Positions 55,169 to 63,815 of a stretch of 64,000 nt of DNA are shown here, piece by piece. Location of the stretch: positions 14,766 to 78,765 of the forward strand of contig NZ_JAFLVR010000020.1 in NCBI RefSeq assembly GCF_017315985.1. The letters are read 5' to 3'. The stretch comes from Candidatus Enterococcus murrayae (GTDB lineage Bacteria; Bacillota; Bacilli; Lactobacillales; Enterococcaceae). Under the pieces are notes generated by a model that made no database searches, had not been told where the DNA came from, and worked only from the letters and a program-made list of their open reading frames with translations. Within the stretch, counting starts at the first letter, position 1; each line of letters opens with the position of its first letter. The translations under genes and the position numbers were made by a program.

Positions 55169-55579
55169 ATGAAACTACTACTATTAAGTCATGGAGAGCT
55201 CTGCCAAGGGCTCATCTCCAGCTACCAGATGATCGCTGGGGAAAACAAAGATATTGCCGCAGTTAGTTTGACAGATACGGGTATTCAAGATTTTTCTGAA
55301 CGGTTGAACAAGGTGTTAACAGGATTAGAGGCGGAGGATGTCTTGATTTTGACGGATATTAAAGGAGGGACTCCATATAACGAAGCGTACAAATACTATT
55401 TATCAAACGAAAATCGGGTACAGCTAGTTGCTGGAATGAACCTGCCGATGGTTATTGAAGCCGGTCTTAATCTATCAAATAAGGACCTGCAAGCCATCAC
55501 AGAAATCGCCATAGAAATGGGAAGAGGCGGCATCGAAGGAGTCGTTAATGACACCTTTGAAGAGGATATAGAGTTTTAA
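55169..55579 (+). CDS. PTS EIIA, mannose family
   Basis: 136 residues with the phospho-acceptor His8 in [13 protein letters not shown]. Fold of the ManX EIIA domain, cytosolic. First gene of the second mannose-type operon, controlled by the ATGTAATTACAT operators. AGAGGGAG lies before the ATG. Confidence 0.88.
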   Translation: MKLLLLSHGELCQGLISSYQMIAGENKDIAAVSLTDTGIQDFSERLNKVLTGLEAEDVLILTDIKGGTPYNEAYKYYLSNENRVQLVAGMNLPMVIEAGLNLSNKDLQAITEIAIEMGRGGIEGVVNDTFEEDIEF

Positions 55580-55654
55580 GCGTTAATCGAAGCATTCTTT
55601 GAATGTTATAGATAGGAATTATTTTTTACTATTTCAATTTAGGAGGAAGCAATT

Positions 55655-56152
55655 ATGACAATCACTTTAGCAAGAATCGATGATCGTGTGATCCATGGCC
55701 AAACTACTACGAGGTGGACAAAAGCGCGATCCGTACAAGGGATTTTGGTAGTAGGTGATGACATCGCGCAGGATGAGCTGCGGAAAAAGGTACTTAAGGC
55801 TGCAGCCGGGAACTTGAAGCTAGGGATTTACACTACAGAGCAAGCGGTAGAAAGTATCCCGAAAGGAAAAGATTCGACAAAGGATTTCTTCTTAATCAGC
55901 AATTCCCCCCAAACCTTTGCGGAGCTTGTACGATTGGGCGTAGATTTTGGCGGGAAATTAAATGTCGGACCAATGAATACCCGCGAAGGAGCAAAGGTCT
56001 TAGGCAGAACAGTGGCTATCGATGAAAAAGATTATGAGGCGTTTGATTATATGGAGCAGCAAGGCATTGAAATCGGCTTCCAGCTTTTGCCGGATGACGA
56101 ATCGAAGCCATGGAAAATCATGAAGGCGAAGTATGATTCATTAACAAATTAG
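55655..56152 (+). CDS. PTS EIIB, mannose family
   Basis: 165 residues with phospho-acceptor His14 in RIDDRVIHGQTTTRW. It takes phosphate from the EIIA and passes it to the sugar in EIIC/EIID. Six hundred bases of tandem repeats separate it from EIIC, as in the ascorbate-type operon at 26.4 kb. AGGAGGAAG sets the start. Confidence 0.9.
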   Translation: MTITLARIDDRVIHGQTTTRWTKARSVQGILVVGDDIAQDELRKKVLKAAAGNLKLGIYTTEQAVESIPKGKDSTKDFFLISNSPQTFAELVRLGVDFGGKLNVGPMNTREGAKVLGRTVAIDEKDYEAFDYMEQQGIEIGFQLLPDDESKPWKIMKAKYDSLTN

Positions 56153-56176
56153 TTAGAGTGTTTGTCAAAAACGACA

Positions 56177-56744
56177 AAACTCAAAAAGTAACACAAGGGA
56201 AAAGAACACCTAGTGGAATGGTATACGGCATGAAAATCAAACTCATTTTTCAAAATTCGAAAAATGAATACATTAATATGAATAAGGATGCCAGTTCCAC
56301 TCTTCACAGTTAACAAAGGGGAGCGAAACAGAACACAAAAAAGTATCCTACTAGAAACGAACACCTAGTGGAATGGTATACGGCATGAAAATCGGACTCA
56401 TTTTTCGGTTTATGAAAAATGAATACACTAATATGAATAAGGATGCCAGTTCCACTCTTCGCAGTTAACACAGTGAAAAGAGACAAAACGCAAGGATTAT
56501 CCCACTAAAACAGAGCACCTAGTGGAATGGTATACGGCATGAAAATCGGACTCATTTTTCGGTTTATGAAAAATGAATACATTAATAGGAATAAGGATGC
56601 CAGTTCCACTCTTCGCAGTTAACACAGTGAAAAGAGACAAAAACGCAAGGATTATCCCACTAAAACAGAGCATCTAGTGGAATGGTATACGGCATGAAAA
56701 TCAAACTCATTTTTCGAATTTTGAAAAATGAATACATTAATAGG
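56177..56744 (+). repeat. Tandem array of structured PTS-leader units (array 2)
   Basis: A 5'-truncated copy (about 56177-56280) is followed by full units beginning with AATAAGGATGCCAG at 56281, 56436 and 56590 (155, 154 and 155 bp). The last ends in AATAAGGAGG, the ribosome site of the EIIC gene. The CATTTTTC/GAAAAATG arms are unchanged in all copies while the 7-base loop differs (AAAATTC, GGTTTAT, GAATTTT). Unit 56281 shares its inner variant AAAGGGGAGCGAAACAGAAC with unit 26952 of array 1. Confidence 0.85.
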
Positions 56745-56761
56745 AATAAGGAGGATAAAAG

Positions 56762-57607
56762 ATGGATGGCAGTTTGTTTTTACCAGCGTTATTAACCGGA
56801 ATTTTTTGTTATTTAGGGGCGATCGAAAGCCCGTGGTTATTTGGAATGAGTGGTGGCTTTTATGTTGTAGGACGCCCTCTGGTAGCAGGTTTTTTGGTGG
56901 GGATTGCTTTTGGCGATATTAAAGCAGGAGTGTTGTGCGGATTAGCCGTGCAGGCGGTGTTCATTGCGAACTTATCAACCGGCGGCGCAACAAATAGTGA
57001 GATCACTTATGCTGCGTATGGTGGAATAGGGCTTGCGCTGGCTACAACAAGAGAACCTGCGGTTGCGGTGACACTATCGATTCTAATTGGTCAAACCTTT
57101 GGACTTATCTTTTACAATACACGTATGGCGTTGTACTCTTTTTGGAATACACGGGCACAAAATGCAGCTGAAGCAAATGATGATCGAGGGATTATGCTTA
57201 ATCATATTGCTTATCCGCAAATCACCACTTTCTTTCTTCGAGCAGTTCCAATTTTTGCGGCTATTTTCTTCGGCCGCGGCTTAGTTGATTGGCTATTAAA
57301 CAATGTGCCGCAGGTTGTTACGGATACTATTTCAGTTCTGGGAGGCGTGTTGCCAGCTTTAGGAATTGCGATGCTGATGGGGATAGTAGTCAAAGAAAAG
57401 GTTCATTTAGTGTTCTTTTTCGCTGGCTTTGTTTTAATGGCCTTTGCGAAGCTAAACATGATTGCTTTAGTTTTTCTTGCGGCGATGGTGGCTTATGTGG
57501 TTTATTTAAGCACCGGAAAATCCAGCGGCGACAGCAAGCTTGTCGCTACGACGAATGGATCAGTTGAGCAAAATGAAGCAGCTTACGAGGACGACGACCT
57601 GTTTTAA
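56762..57607 (+). CDS. PTS EIIC, mannose family
   Basis: 281 residues with about seven membrane segments. GRPLVAGFLVGIAFGDIKAG and AVQAVFIANLSTGGATN are EIIC (ManY/SorC-type) signatures. It forms the sugar channel with EIID 14 bp downstream. Its ribosome site AAGGAGG is the end of the repeat array. An acidic tail ends in EDDDLF, as in the EIIC at 37322. Confidence 0.9.
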   Translation: MDGSLFLPALLTGIFCYLGAIESPWLFGMSGGFYVVGRPLVAGFLVGIAFGDIKAGVLCGLAVQAVFIANLSTGGATNSEITYAAYGGIGLALATTREPAVAVTLSILIGQTFGLIFYNTRMALYSFWNTRAQNAAEANDDRGIMLNHIAYPQITTFFLRAVPIFAAIFFGRGLVDWLLNNVPQVVTDTISVLGGVLPALGIAMLMGIVVKEKVHLVFFFAGFVLMAFAKLNMIALVFLAAMVAYVVYLSTGKSSGDSKLVATTNGSVEQNEAAYEDDDLF

Positions 57608-57621
57608 AGGAGGAAAAATAG

Positions 57622-58431
57622 ATGGAGAATCGATTAACGAAAAAAGAATTGCGTCAAATATGGAAACGTTGGGGCTTTACTCATTTATCATCGATGAGTT
57701 ATGAAAAATTGCAAGCGCATGCTTGGGCCTATTCGTATTTGCCATTTGCCGAAAAATACTATAAAAATGATGCTGATGCTAAGCGAAGATTGCTCCTTAG
57801 GCATTCGATGTTCTATAATACTGAACCGCAGACGGGACAATTGATAAACGGGATCGTCGCATCATTAGAAGAGGAGATCGCTATTGGCGGTGATGTCCCA
57901 GAAGAGATGCCGGTAAATATTAAAACGACCTTAATGGGACCGTTGGCAGGGATCGGTGATTCGATCATCCAAGGAATCATCGTGCCGATATTGCTTTCTA
58001 TCGCGATGGGACTAGCTGCTGGAGGAAATGCTTTAGGGCCAATCTTTTACATTGTAAGCTATGGAATTATTGGTCCATTGATATCTTACTTGTGCTTTAT
58101 GAATGGCTATCGTTTAGGCGTAAGCGCGATTGATGTGATTATCGGAGAGAATGCGAAACGAATTACTGATGCGTTCAATATCTTAGGGATTATGGTAGTA
58201 GGCGGGTTGGCAGCGTCCAACATCGCGTTGACGACTAAAATAAAAATTCCGATGGGTGATGAGGTGCAAAAGCTGCAAAATGTTTTGGATGGGATTTTTC
58301 CTAATGTTTTGCCTTTAGTAATGGTCTTGCTGGCTTGGTATTTACTGACATCTAAACAGATGACAGCTACAAAAGTGATCCTTGTTTTGACGGTTATTTC
58401 TGCCATTGGTGTTGTGATTGGTGTGTTTTAA
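57622..58431 (+). CDS. PTS EIID, mannose family
   Basis: 269 residues. TLMGPLAGIGDSIIQG near residue 103 is the EIID signature, and RRLLLRHSMFYNTEPQTG precedes it. It completes the permease with EIIC. AAAGGAGG precedes the ATG. A hairpin follows before manA. Confidence 0.9.
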   Translation: MENRLTKKELRQIWKRWGFTHLSSMSYEKLQAHAWAYSYLPFAEKYYKNDADAKRRLLLRHSMFYNTEPQTGQLINGIVASLEEEIAIGGDVPEEMPVNIKTTLMGPLAGIGDSIIQGIIVPILLSIAMGLAAGGNALGPIFYIVSYGIIGPLISYLCFMNGYRLGVSAIDVIIGENAKRITDAFNILGIMVVGGLAASNIALTTKIKIPMGDEVQKLQNVLDGIFPNVLPLVMVLLAWYLLTSKQMTATKVILVLTVISAIGVVIGVF

Positions 58432-58436
58432 ACAAG

Positions 58437-58472
58437 AGACGTGTTTCTTATGAAACGCGTCTTCTTTTCTTT
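58437..58472 (+). terminator. Intra-operon terminator-like hairpin
   Basis: AGACGTGTTTC pairs with GAAACGCGTCT around TTAT and is followed by TCTTTTCTTT. It would lower, not abolish, expression of manA relative to the permease. Confidence 0.6.
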
Positions 58473-58503
58473 ACAAAATAATGAAGAGCATAGGAGGAGC
58501 ATC

Positions 58504-59406
58504 ATGTATATTTTAAAACCAGAATCACGAGAACGCATATGGGGGACACCGCGACTGCATGATTATTACGGTAATCAGCAGATAGATAAGATCGGTTCTG
58601 TCTATTCAGCAAGCGGTGTATCTGAGATCGATTGTCCTGTAGTGAACGAAGAAAAAACATTTAGTGAAATAATCGCAGAGGATCCAAAAAGATTTGGTCT
58701 GAAGGCAGGTGACGTGTACCCTCTGATTATTTCGTTTACAGCCTGTGATGAAAACCTCAGTATTCAGGTTCATCCTACTGATGATTATGCTCAAAGTGTG
58801 GAACAGCTGCCATATGGAAAGAGTGAAGCGTGGTACTTCATTCAGCCTCCTGAAAAAGGCTGGATTTATGCTGAGCAGCAAGTTCCTGAAAAATCGGTTC
58901 TTTTAGAAGCAGCGAAGAAAAATGAGTATACAAAAATTCTAAAAGAGTATCCTGTTGCCAAGCATGAGTTGATCTATATTCCTTCAGGTACGATTCACGC
59001 TTTGACAAAGGGGTCGCTGGTTTATGAGATTCAACAATCGTCAGATATTACGTATCGTTTTTATGACTACGACCGGATAGATAAGAATGGAAAAAAACGG
59101 CCGCTTCATATCGAAAAGGCTATTGAAACGCTGCATCCTGAAAAACAAGTAGAAAAGCGAACCTTTCCGCCAGGCAACATATTTGCCCAAAGAGAATTCA
59201 GTATTCAACACTTGAAAGGAAAACAAATCGTAGAAAACAAATCGGAAATAGCCAGTATTTTGACAATTATAGCTGGCCAGCTGACGATTGCCGGAGAAAC
59301 GTGTCAGACGGGTCAAAGTATTGTTCTATTAAAAGATGAAATGATTGAGCTGCCGGAAACTGCTGAAGCCGTTTTGGCTACACCAATACGTTATTGGGAA
59401 GAATAA
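58504..59406 (+). CDS. manA: Mannose-6-phosphate isomerase, type I
   Basis: 300 residues from ATG 58504, after AGGAGGAG; an open frame continues upstream through the hairpin and is not likely translated. The zinc site is read from SIQVHPTDDYA, the Glu in GKSEAWYF and the late His in PSGTIHAL. It interconverts an aldohexose 6-phosphate (mannose-6-phosphate in the classic case) and fructose-6-phosphate. It follows a mannose-family permease, so mannose or a related aldose is a plausible substrate. Confidence 0.9.
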   Translation: MYILKPESRERIWGTPRLHDYYGNQQIDKIGSVYSASGVSEIDCPVVNEEKTFSEIIAEDPKRFGLKAGDVYPLIISFTACDENLSIQVHPTDDYAQSVEQLPYGKSEAWYFIQPPEKGWIYAEQQVPEKSVLLEAAKKNEYTKILKEYPVAKHELIYIPSGTIHALTKGSLVYEIQQSSDITYRFYDYDRIDKNGKKRPLHIEKAIETLHPEKQVEKRTFPPGNIFAQREFSIQHLKGKQIVENKSEIASILTIIAGQLTIAGETCQTGQSIVLLKDEMIELPETAEAVLATPIRYWEE

Positions 59407-59448
59407 TTATGGTATAATAAACACAATTAATTGAGGAGTAGGTAGCTT

Positions 59449-60159
59449 ATGAATATCCCGTTGCATAAAAAAATTCGAATGGACTTACTGGAAAAAATTC
59501 AAAATGGCGATTACCAAGAAAATCATCTCATTCCCACAGAAATGGAACTGGCTGAGCAATACAGTGTTAGCCGGCCGACTGTTCGTCAAGCGGTACAGGC
59601 GTTGGTGGATGAGGGGTATTTGGAGAAACGAAAAAAACGAGGCACAATCGTTAAAAAAAATAAAATCCAGCAGGAATTCACCCATGTGATTGAGAGTTTT
59701 GATTCAGAGATGAGCAGAAAAGGAATCATCCCTAAAACAAAAGTCTTAAACTTCCAAAAAGTCGCGGCTAGTGAAGAAGTCGCTGAAAATTTAGAATTGA
59801 AGCAGGGGGACGCGGTTTATAAGTTAACCCGTTTGCGTTACGCTGAGGTGAAGCCGGTTGTTCTAGTGACTAGTTATATACCATATGAACGGTTTCCCGA
59901 TTTTCAGCAGGTTGATTTTACCAAAGAAAAAATGTATCAGGTCTTTGAAGAGATGGGCTATCCGATTAGAACCGTCACTAGAAAATTGGAGGTCATCAAA
60001 TCAGACGAAACGATTAGTGATTTGTTAGATGTTGAAGAGGGCGATCCGATGTTCTATTTTCATACGCAAGGATTTTCTGAGAATCGAGTGCCTGTAGAAT
60101 ACTCGATATCAAAATATCGCGGGGACATCAACTACTTTGTTTTTGAATTAGCACAATAG
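59449..60159 (+). CDS. GntR-family regulator, HutC/UTRA type
   Basis: 236 residues. The winged helix at 1-70 has YSVSRPTVRQAVQALVDEGY, followed by a UTRA effector domain (about 90-230) ending FFYFHTQGF-like (FYFHTQGFSENRVPVEYS). It is the last gene of the man-type operon and the best candidate to bind the ATGTAATTACAT palindromes at 55032 and 55137. A TATAAT lies about 35 bp upstream, so it also has its own promoter. Confidence 0.87.
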   Translation: MNIPLHKKIRMDLLEKIQNGDYQENHLIPTEMELAEQYSVSRPTVRQAVQALVDEGYLEKRKKRGTIVKKNKIQQEFTHVIESFDSEMSRKGIIPKTKVLNFQKVAASEEVAENLELKQGDAVYKLTRLRYAEVKPVVLVTSYIPYERFPDFQQVDFTKEKMYQVFEEMGYPIRTVTRKLEVIKSDETISDLLDVEEGDPMFYFHTQGFSENRVPVEYSISKYRGDINYFVFELAQ

Positions 60160-60184
60160 GCCTTGAATTCAAGGCCTATTTTCT
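60155..60184 (+). terminator. Rho-independent terminator
   Basis: AATAGGCCTTGAA pairs with TTCAAGGCCTATT as a perfect 26-bp palindrome, followed by TTTT. It overlaps the GntR stop codon. Confidence 0.8.
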
Positions 60185-60302
60185 GTGAAACCTTGAAGAG
60201 ATCGTGTGTTCATTTGAACTTTAAAGAAATGTACTGCAAGAAAAATCACTCTAGCACTTTACTTAAGAATTTGATAGTCTTAAACAGAAAAGAGGGGATG
60301 AA

Positions 60303-61055
60303 ATGTTAAAAACGGATCGATTTCAGGCAATCATGTCGTTATTGGAAGTAAGCGGAACGGTACGAGTGAGCGATATCATGGATAAATTAGCGGTTTCCGA
60401 TATGACTGTTCGACGTGATCTGGATGAATTAGAGAAACAAGGATTATTAGAGCGGGTGCATGGCGGTGCGAAATTAAAGGATTTTTATCGTCACGTTGAG
60501 CTTTCACATACGGAAAAACAAATCATGCTCCAGGAGGAAAAGCAGCGTATTGTCGAAAAGGCTAATGAGCTGATCAATGATGGCGACACCCTTTTTCTTG
60601 GTCCAGGAACGACGATTGAATTATTGTCAAAAATTATTCGAGCTGATTCATTACGGATCGTGACGAATTGTCTGCCGGTGTTTGAAGAATTGAACAAGCA
60701 TAAAGGAAATCGGAAAATTTATCTATTAGGCGGAGAGCTGCGGGAGACGACCCAATGTTTTGTTGGTGAAATTACAAATAAATCGCTAAATGACATGAAT
60801 TTCCACAAGGCCTTTTTTAGTTGCAATGCACTCAATGAGCAAAAAATCATGACCTCCACATTTGAAGAAGGTCAGACGCAACAAATCGCTTTGAATAATT
60901 CTGTTGAACGCTTCCTATTGATTGATCATTCAAAGATTGGAAAGAAAGATTTTTCTGTCTATTATAATTTACAAGAAGTTACCGCGGTAATTACAGATGA
61001 AGACGAACAGAAGCATTATGAAAAAATTGAAAAAGAAGAAAAGTATATTGTTTAG
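60303..61055 (+). CDS. DeoR-family transcriptional regulator
   Basis: 250 residues. The HTH has IMDKLAVSDMTVRRDLDELE followed by the DeoR loop HGGAK, and a DeoRC domain binds a phosphosugar (FLGPGTTIELLSKI near residue 97). It lies alone between two terminators. Its target could be the lac-type operon behind it or the man-type operon before it; the sequence does not decide. GAGGGGATG precedes the ATG. Confidence 0.87.
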   Translation: MLKTDRFQAIMSLLEVSGTVRVSDIMDKLAVSDMTVRRDLDELEKQGLLERVHGGAKLKDFYRHVELSHTEKQIMLQEEKQRIVEKANELINDGDTLFLGPGTTIELLSKIIRADSLRIVTNCLPVFEELNKHKGNRKIYLLGGELRETTQCFVGEITNKSLNDMNFHKAFFSCNALNEQKIMTSTFEEGQTQQIALNNSVERFLLIDHSKIGKKDFSVYYNLQEVTAVITDEDEQKHYEKIEKEEKYIV

Positions 61056-61068
61056 AAAGCTATCTGCT

Positions 61069-61106
61069 CCTTTGAAACTTCTATCAAAAGATTTCAAAGG
61101 TTTTTT
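61069..61106 (+). terminator. Rho-independent terminator
   Basis: CCTTTGAAA pairs with TTTCAAAGG and is followed by T6. It ends the DeoR gene. Beyond it, to 61313, lies only a GC-rich hairpin (about 61192-61231, GGAGAATG with CATTCTC) without a T-run, purpose unknown. Confidence 0.8.
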
Positions 61107-61313
61107 CCAGCAATTCTTTTCTTTCATACAATGGAGGAACAAAATTTTCATGTACATTCCGTTTGTTTATGTTTGTTTTGTGATTGTTTAGGCGCGGAGA
61201 ATGTCAACCCGTTCACTCATTCTCGCGGTTTGTTAGAAGAGGATTTTGTACGGTTCTATAGGCTTTGCTTTGAGAAGCGACTCTCTTAGCTAAAAAAAAT
61301 AAACATTTTTTGT

Positions 61314-61450
61314 CTGAAAGTGTTTACAAATGTATTTTAAGGTGCTATTCTATTAGTGAAATCGAAATATTAGTGGATTGTTACTATTGAATTAGGCAAA
61401 AACCGCAAGTAACTGATTGGTCTATCAATCGGTTGTTTGCGGTTTTTTTT
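61314..61450 (+). promoter_or_regulatory. lac promoter, cre-like site, and LicT/LacT-type RAT with overlapping terminator
   Basis: The -35 is TTTACA (61323) and the -10 is TATTCT (61346), 17 bp apart, with a near-cre CTGAAAGTGTTTACA over the -35. GGATTGTTACTATT and AGGCAAAAACC (61375-61404) match the ribonucleic antiterminator. The 3' end of this RAT overlaps a terminator stem, AAACCGCAA with TTGCGGTTT and T-run (61400-61450). Binding of the downstream antiterminator would let transcription pass. Confidence 0.88.
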
Positions 61451-61470
61451 GTAGAAGTGGGGTGAAAAAA

Positions 61471-62307
61471 ATGTACAGAGTAGTTCAGGTGTTGAACAAC
61501 AACATTGCCATCGTAAAAAAGAATCATGAACAGGCGATTGCAATGGGAAAGGGACTGGTTTTTCAGAAGAAGAAGGGCGACTTGCTGTCGGAGGATGCAA
61601 TTCAAAATCTGTTTGTACTAAAGAGTGAAGAATCAAAACAAAATTTTTCTTTCTTATTAAAGGATGTTCCGTTGGATTTTATTACAACCGCTTATGAAAT
61701 TATTGAAAACGCTATCCATAATTATCAGTATTCTGTTCAAGAGTATATTTATGTCACATTAACAGATCACATCTATTGGAATTACAAGAAATTGATGAAG
61801 GGAGAATATCAAAATAGTCTTTTACCGGATATTAGTAAACAATATCCCAAAGAATATCAGATTGCTAAAGATGGCCTGCGAATCATCAAAGAGCGGTTAG
61901 ATATCGCTTTTCCAGAAGATGAGCTAAAAAACATTAGTATTCATTTTATCAATGCTCAAGGAAAAACGCCGGAGCCTGTCACAACGCCGGCAGATGCGTA
62001 TGAAGAGCAGCAGCGTGTCATGCAGATCATTGAAGAAGCTTTACGAAAACGAAACATTGTTCGAACAGAAAAAACGCAAAATTTTTATGATCGCCTGATG
62101 ATTCATTTACGCTATATGCTGGAACGAACGGAAGAGGAAAGAGTCGATGAATTTGCGGAGAAGATGGAAGAGGACTTGAAAAAGGATTACCCAGATGCCT
62201 ACAGTGTGGCAGAGGAAATGTATCGGATCATTGTAGAGAATACGGGATTAAAGCTACATGCTGGAGAAAAAGTTTATTTTACGATTCATATTCAACGATT
62301 ACTTTAG
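61471..62307 (+). CDS. lacT: BglG-family transcriptional antiterminator (LacT/LicT type)
   Basis: 278 residues from ATG 61471, following GTGGGGTG. The RNA-binding CAT domain (1-55) reads VVQVLNNNIAIVKKN and MGKGLVFQKKKGD. Two PRDs follow, with His in TLTDHIYWN (PRD1) and in LMIHLRYM and FTIHIQRL (PRD2). It binds the RAT in its own leader, so it autoregulates lacT-lacG-lacF by antitermination under PTS control. Confidence 0.9.
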   Translation: MYRVVQVLNNNIAIVKKNHEQAIAMGKGLVFQKKKGDLLSEDAIQNLFVLKSEESKQNFSFLLKDVPLDFITTAYEIIENAIHNYQYSVQEYIYVTLTDHIYWNYKKLMKGEYQNSLLPDISKQYPKEYQIAKDGLRIIKERLDIAFPEDELKNISIHFINAQGKTPEPVTTPADAYEEQQRVMQIIEEALRKRNIVRTEKTQNFYDRLMIHLRYMLERTEEERVDEFAEKMEEDLKKDYPDAYSVAEEMYRIIVENTGLKLHAGEKVYFTIHIQRLL

Positions 62308-62328
62308 TTTGATGGAGGAGAGAAACGA

Positions 62329-63729
62329 ATGAAGAAATTACCAGAACATTTTATTTTTGGCGGAGCAACAGCTGCTTATCAATGTGAAGGAGCAACCAAA
62401 GAAGGCGGAAAAGGCGCAGTAGCCTGGGATGATTTTTTAGCTGAACAGGGCCGCTTCAGTCCCGATCCAGCGAGTGATTTTTATCATCAATATCCAGTGG
62501 ACATTGAATTATGTGAGAAGTTCGGGGTAAGTGGCTTGCGTCTGTCGATTGCTTGGAGTCGCATTTTTCCAAAGGGTACAGGTGAACCGAATCAAGAGGG
62601 AATTGATTACTACCATGCAATTTTTAAAAAGTGTCAGGAGCACCACGTTATTCCATTTGTAACACTGCATCATTTTGATACACCAAAAGCTCTGTTTGAT
62701 CAAAATGATTTTCTAAATCGCGACAATATTGACGCGTTTGCGAATTATGCAAAATTCTGCTTTGAAGAATTTACTGAAGTGGCGTATTGGAGCACCTTTA
62801 ATGAAATTTATCCCGTCGCTACGAATCAGTATTTACTCGGTGTTTTCCCACCAGGGATCAAATTTGATTTTACAAAGATCATTATGTGTCTTCACAACAT
62901 GATGGTGGCTCACGCCAAAACCGTGAACATTTTTAAAGAGAATGGGTATGCTGGAGAAATCGGCGTCGTCCATTCATTAGAAACAAAATACGCGAATTCA
63001 GATTCTGAAGAAGACAAGCATGCGGCATTTTTAGAAGATGCTTTGTCCATCCGATTTTTACTGGAGGCTACTTATCTTGGTCGCTATACGGAGGAGCTGC
63101 TGGGGGCATTAGACGAAATTTGTGAAGCGCAAGGTGCAACATATGAGTTTTTAGAAGAGGATTACATTGAGATGGAAAAAGCGTCTCATCGCAATGATTT
63201 TCTAGGAATCAATCATTATCACAGTCATTTTTGTAAAGCATATAAAGGGCCGAATGAAATTTATCACAATGGGACTGGCGACAAAGGAACTTCGGTGTAC
63301 CGGGTGAACGGAATCGCTGAACGCGTTTATCGCGATGATATTCCGAGAACCGATTGGGATTGGTTGATTTATCCTGATGGGTTGTATGATCTTTTGATGC
63401 GAATCAAAAAGGATTATCCGCATTACAAGAAAATTTATATCACCGAGAACGGGATGGGGTACAAGGATGATTTCGAGGATGGGGTCATCATGGATGCGCC
63501 GCGAATTGATTATTTACGTCAATACCTAGGGGCATTAAGTGATGCAATCGAAGATGGAGTCAATGTAGAAGGCTACTTCTTGTGGTCATTGATGGATATG
63601 TTCTCTTGGACCAATGGATACAATAAGCGCTATGGCTTATTCTATGTTGATTTTGAAACACAAAAGCGTTATCCGAAAGAATCAGCCTATTGGTATAAAT
63701 TTGTTAGTGAAACGAAAACGATTATTTAG
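62329..63729 (+). CDS. lacG: 6-phospho-beta-galactosidase
   Basis: 466 residues, close to staphylococcal LacG in length and in many segments ([34 protein letters not shown]). The acid/base Glu is near residue 160 in STFNEIYP, and the nucleophile Glu near 372 in IYITENGMG. It splits lactose-6-phosphate to glucose and galactose-6-phosphate in the cytosol. It sits between lacT and lacF, which supports the lactose call over beta-glucosides. TGGAGGAG precedes the ATG. Confidence 0.93.
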   Translation: MKKLPEHFIFGGATAAYQCEGATKEGGKGAVAWDDFLAEQGRFSPDPASDFYHQYPVDIELCEKFGVSGLRLSIAWSRIFPKGTGEPNQEGIDYYHAIFKKCQEHHVIPFVTLHHFDTPKALFDQNDFLNRDNIDAFANYAKFCFEEFTEVAYWSTFNEIYPVATNQYLLGVFPPGIKFDFTKIIMCLHNMMVAHAKTVNIFKENGYAGEIGVVHSLETKYANSDSEEDKHAAFLEDALSIRFLLEATYLGRYTEELLGALDEICEAQGATYEFLEEDYIEMEKASHRNDFLGINHYHSHFCKAYKGPNEIYHNGTGDKGTSVYRVNGIAERVYRDDIPRTDWDWLIYPDGLYDLLMRIKKDYPHYKKIYITENGMGYKDDFEDGVIMDAPRIDYLRQYLGALSDAIEDGVNVEGYFLWSLMDMFSWTNGYNKRYGLFYVDFETQKRYPKESAYWYKFVSETKTII

Positions 63730-63734
63730 TAAAG

Positions 63735-63769
63735 CGATAGATGGAATCAGCGATTGATTGCATCTATCG
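63735..63769 (+). other. Hairpin between lacG and lacF
   Basis: CGATAGATG pairs perfectly with CATCTATCG over a 17-base loop and lacks a T-run. It probably sets mRNA stability or relative expression of lacG and lacF. Confidence 0.45.
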
Positions 63770-63815
63770 GCTAATTGAAATGAAAAGGGATACATCGCTG
63801 TAGGAGGGAAAGAGT

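Noticed and set aside
61192-61231. Terminator or small RNA hairpin before the lac promoter
   Set aside because: The GC-rich stem has no T-run and no clear promoter, so no function can be assigned.
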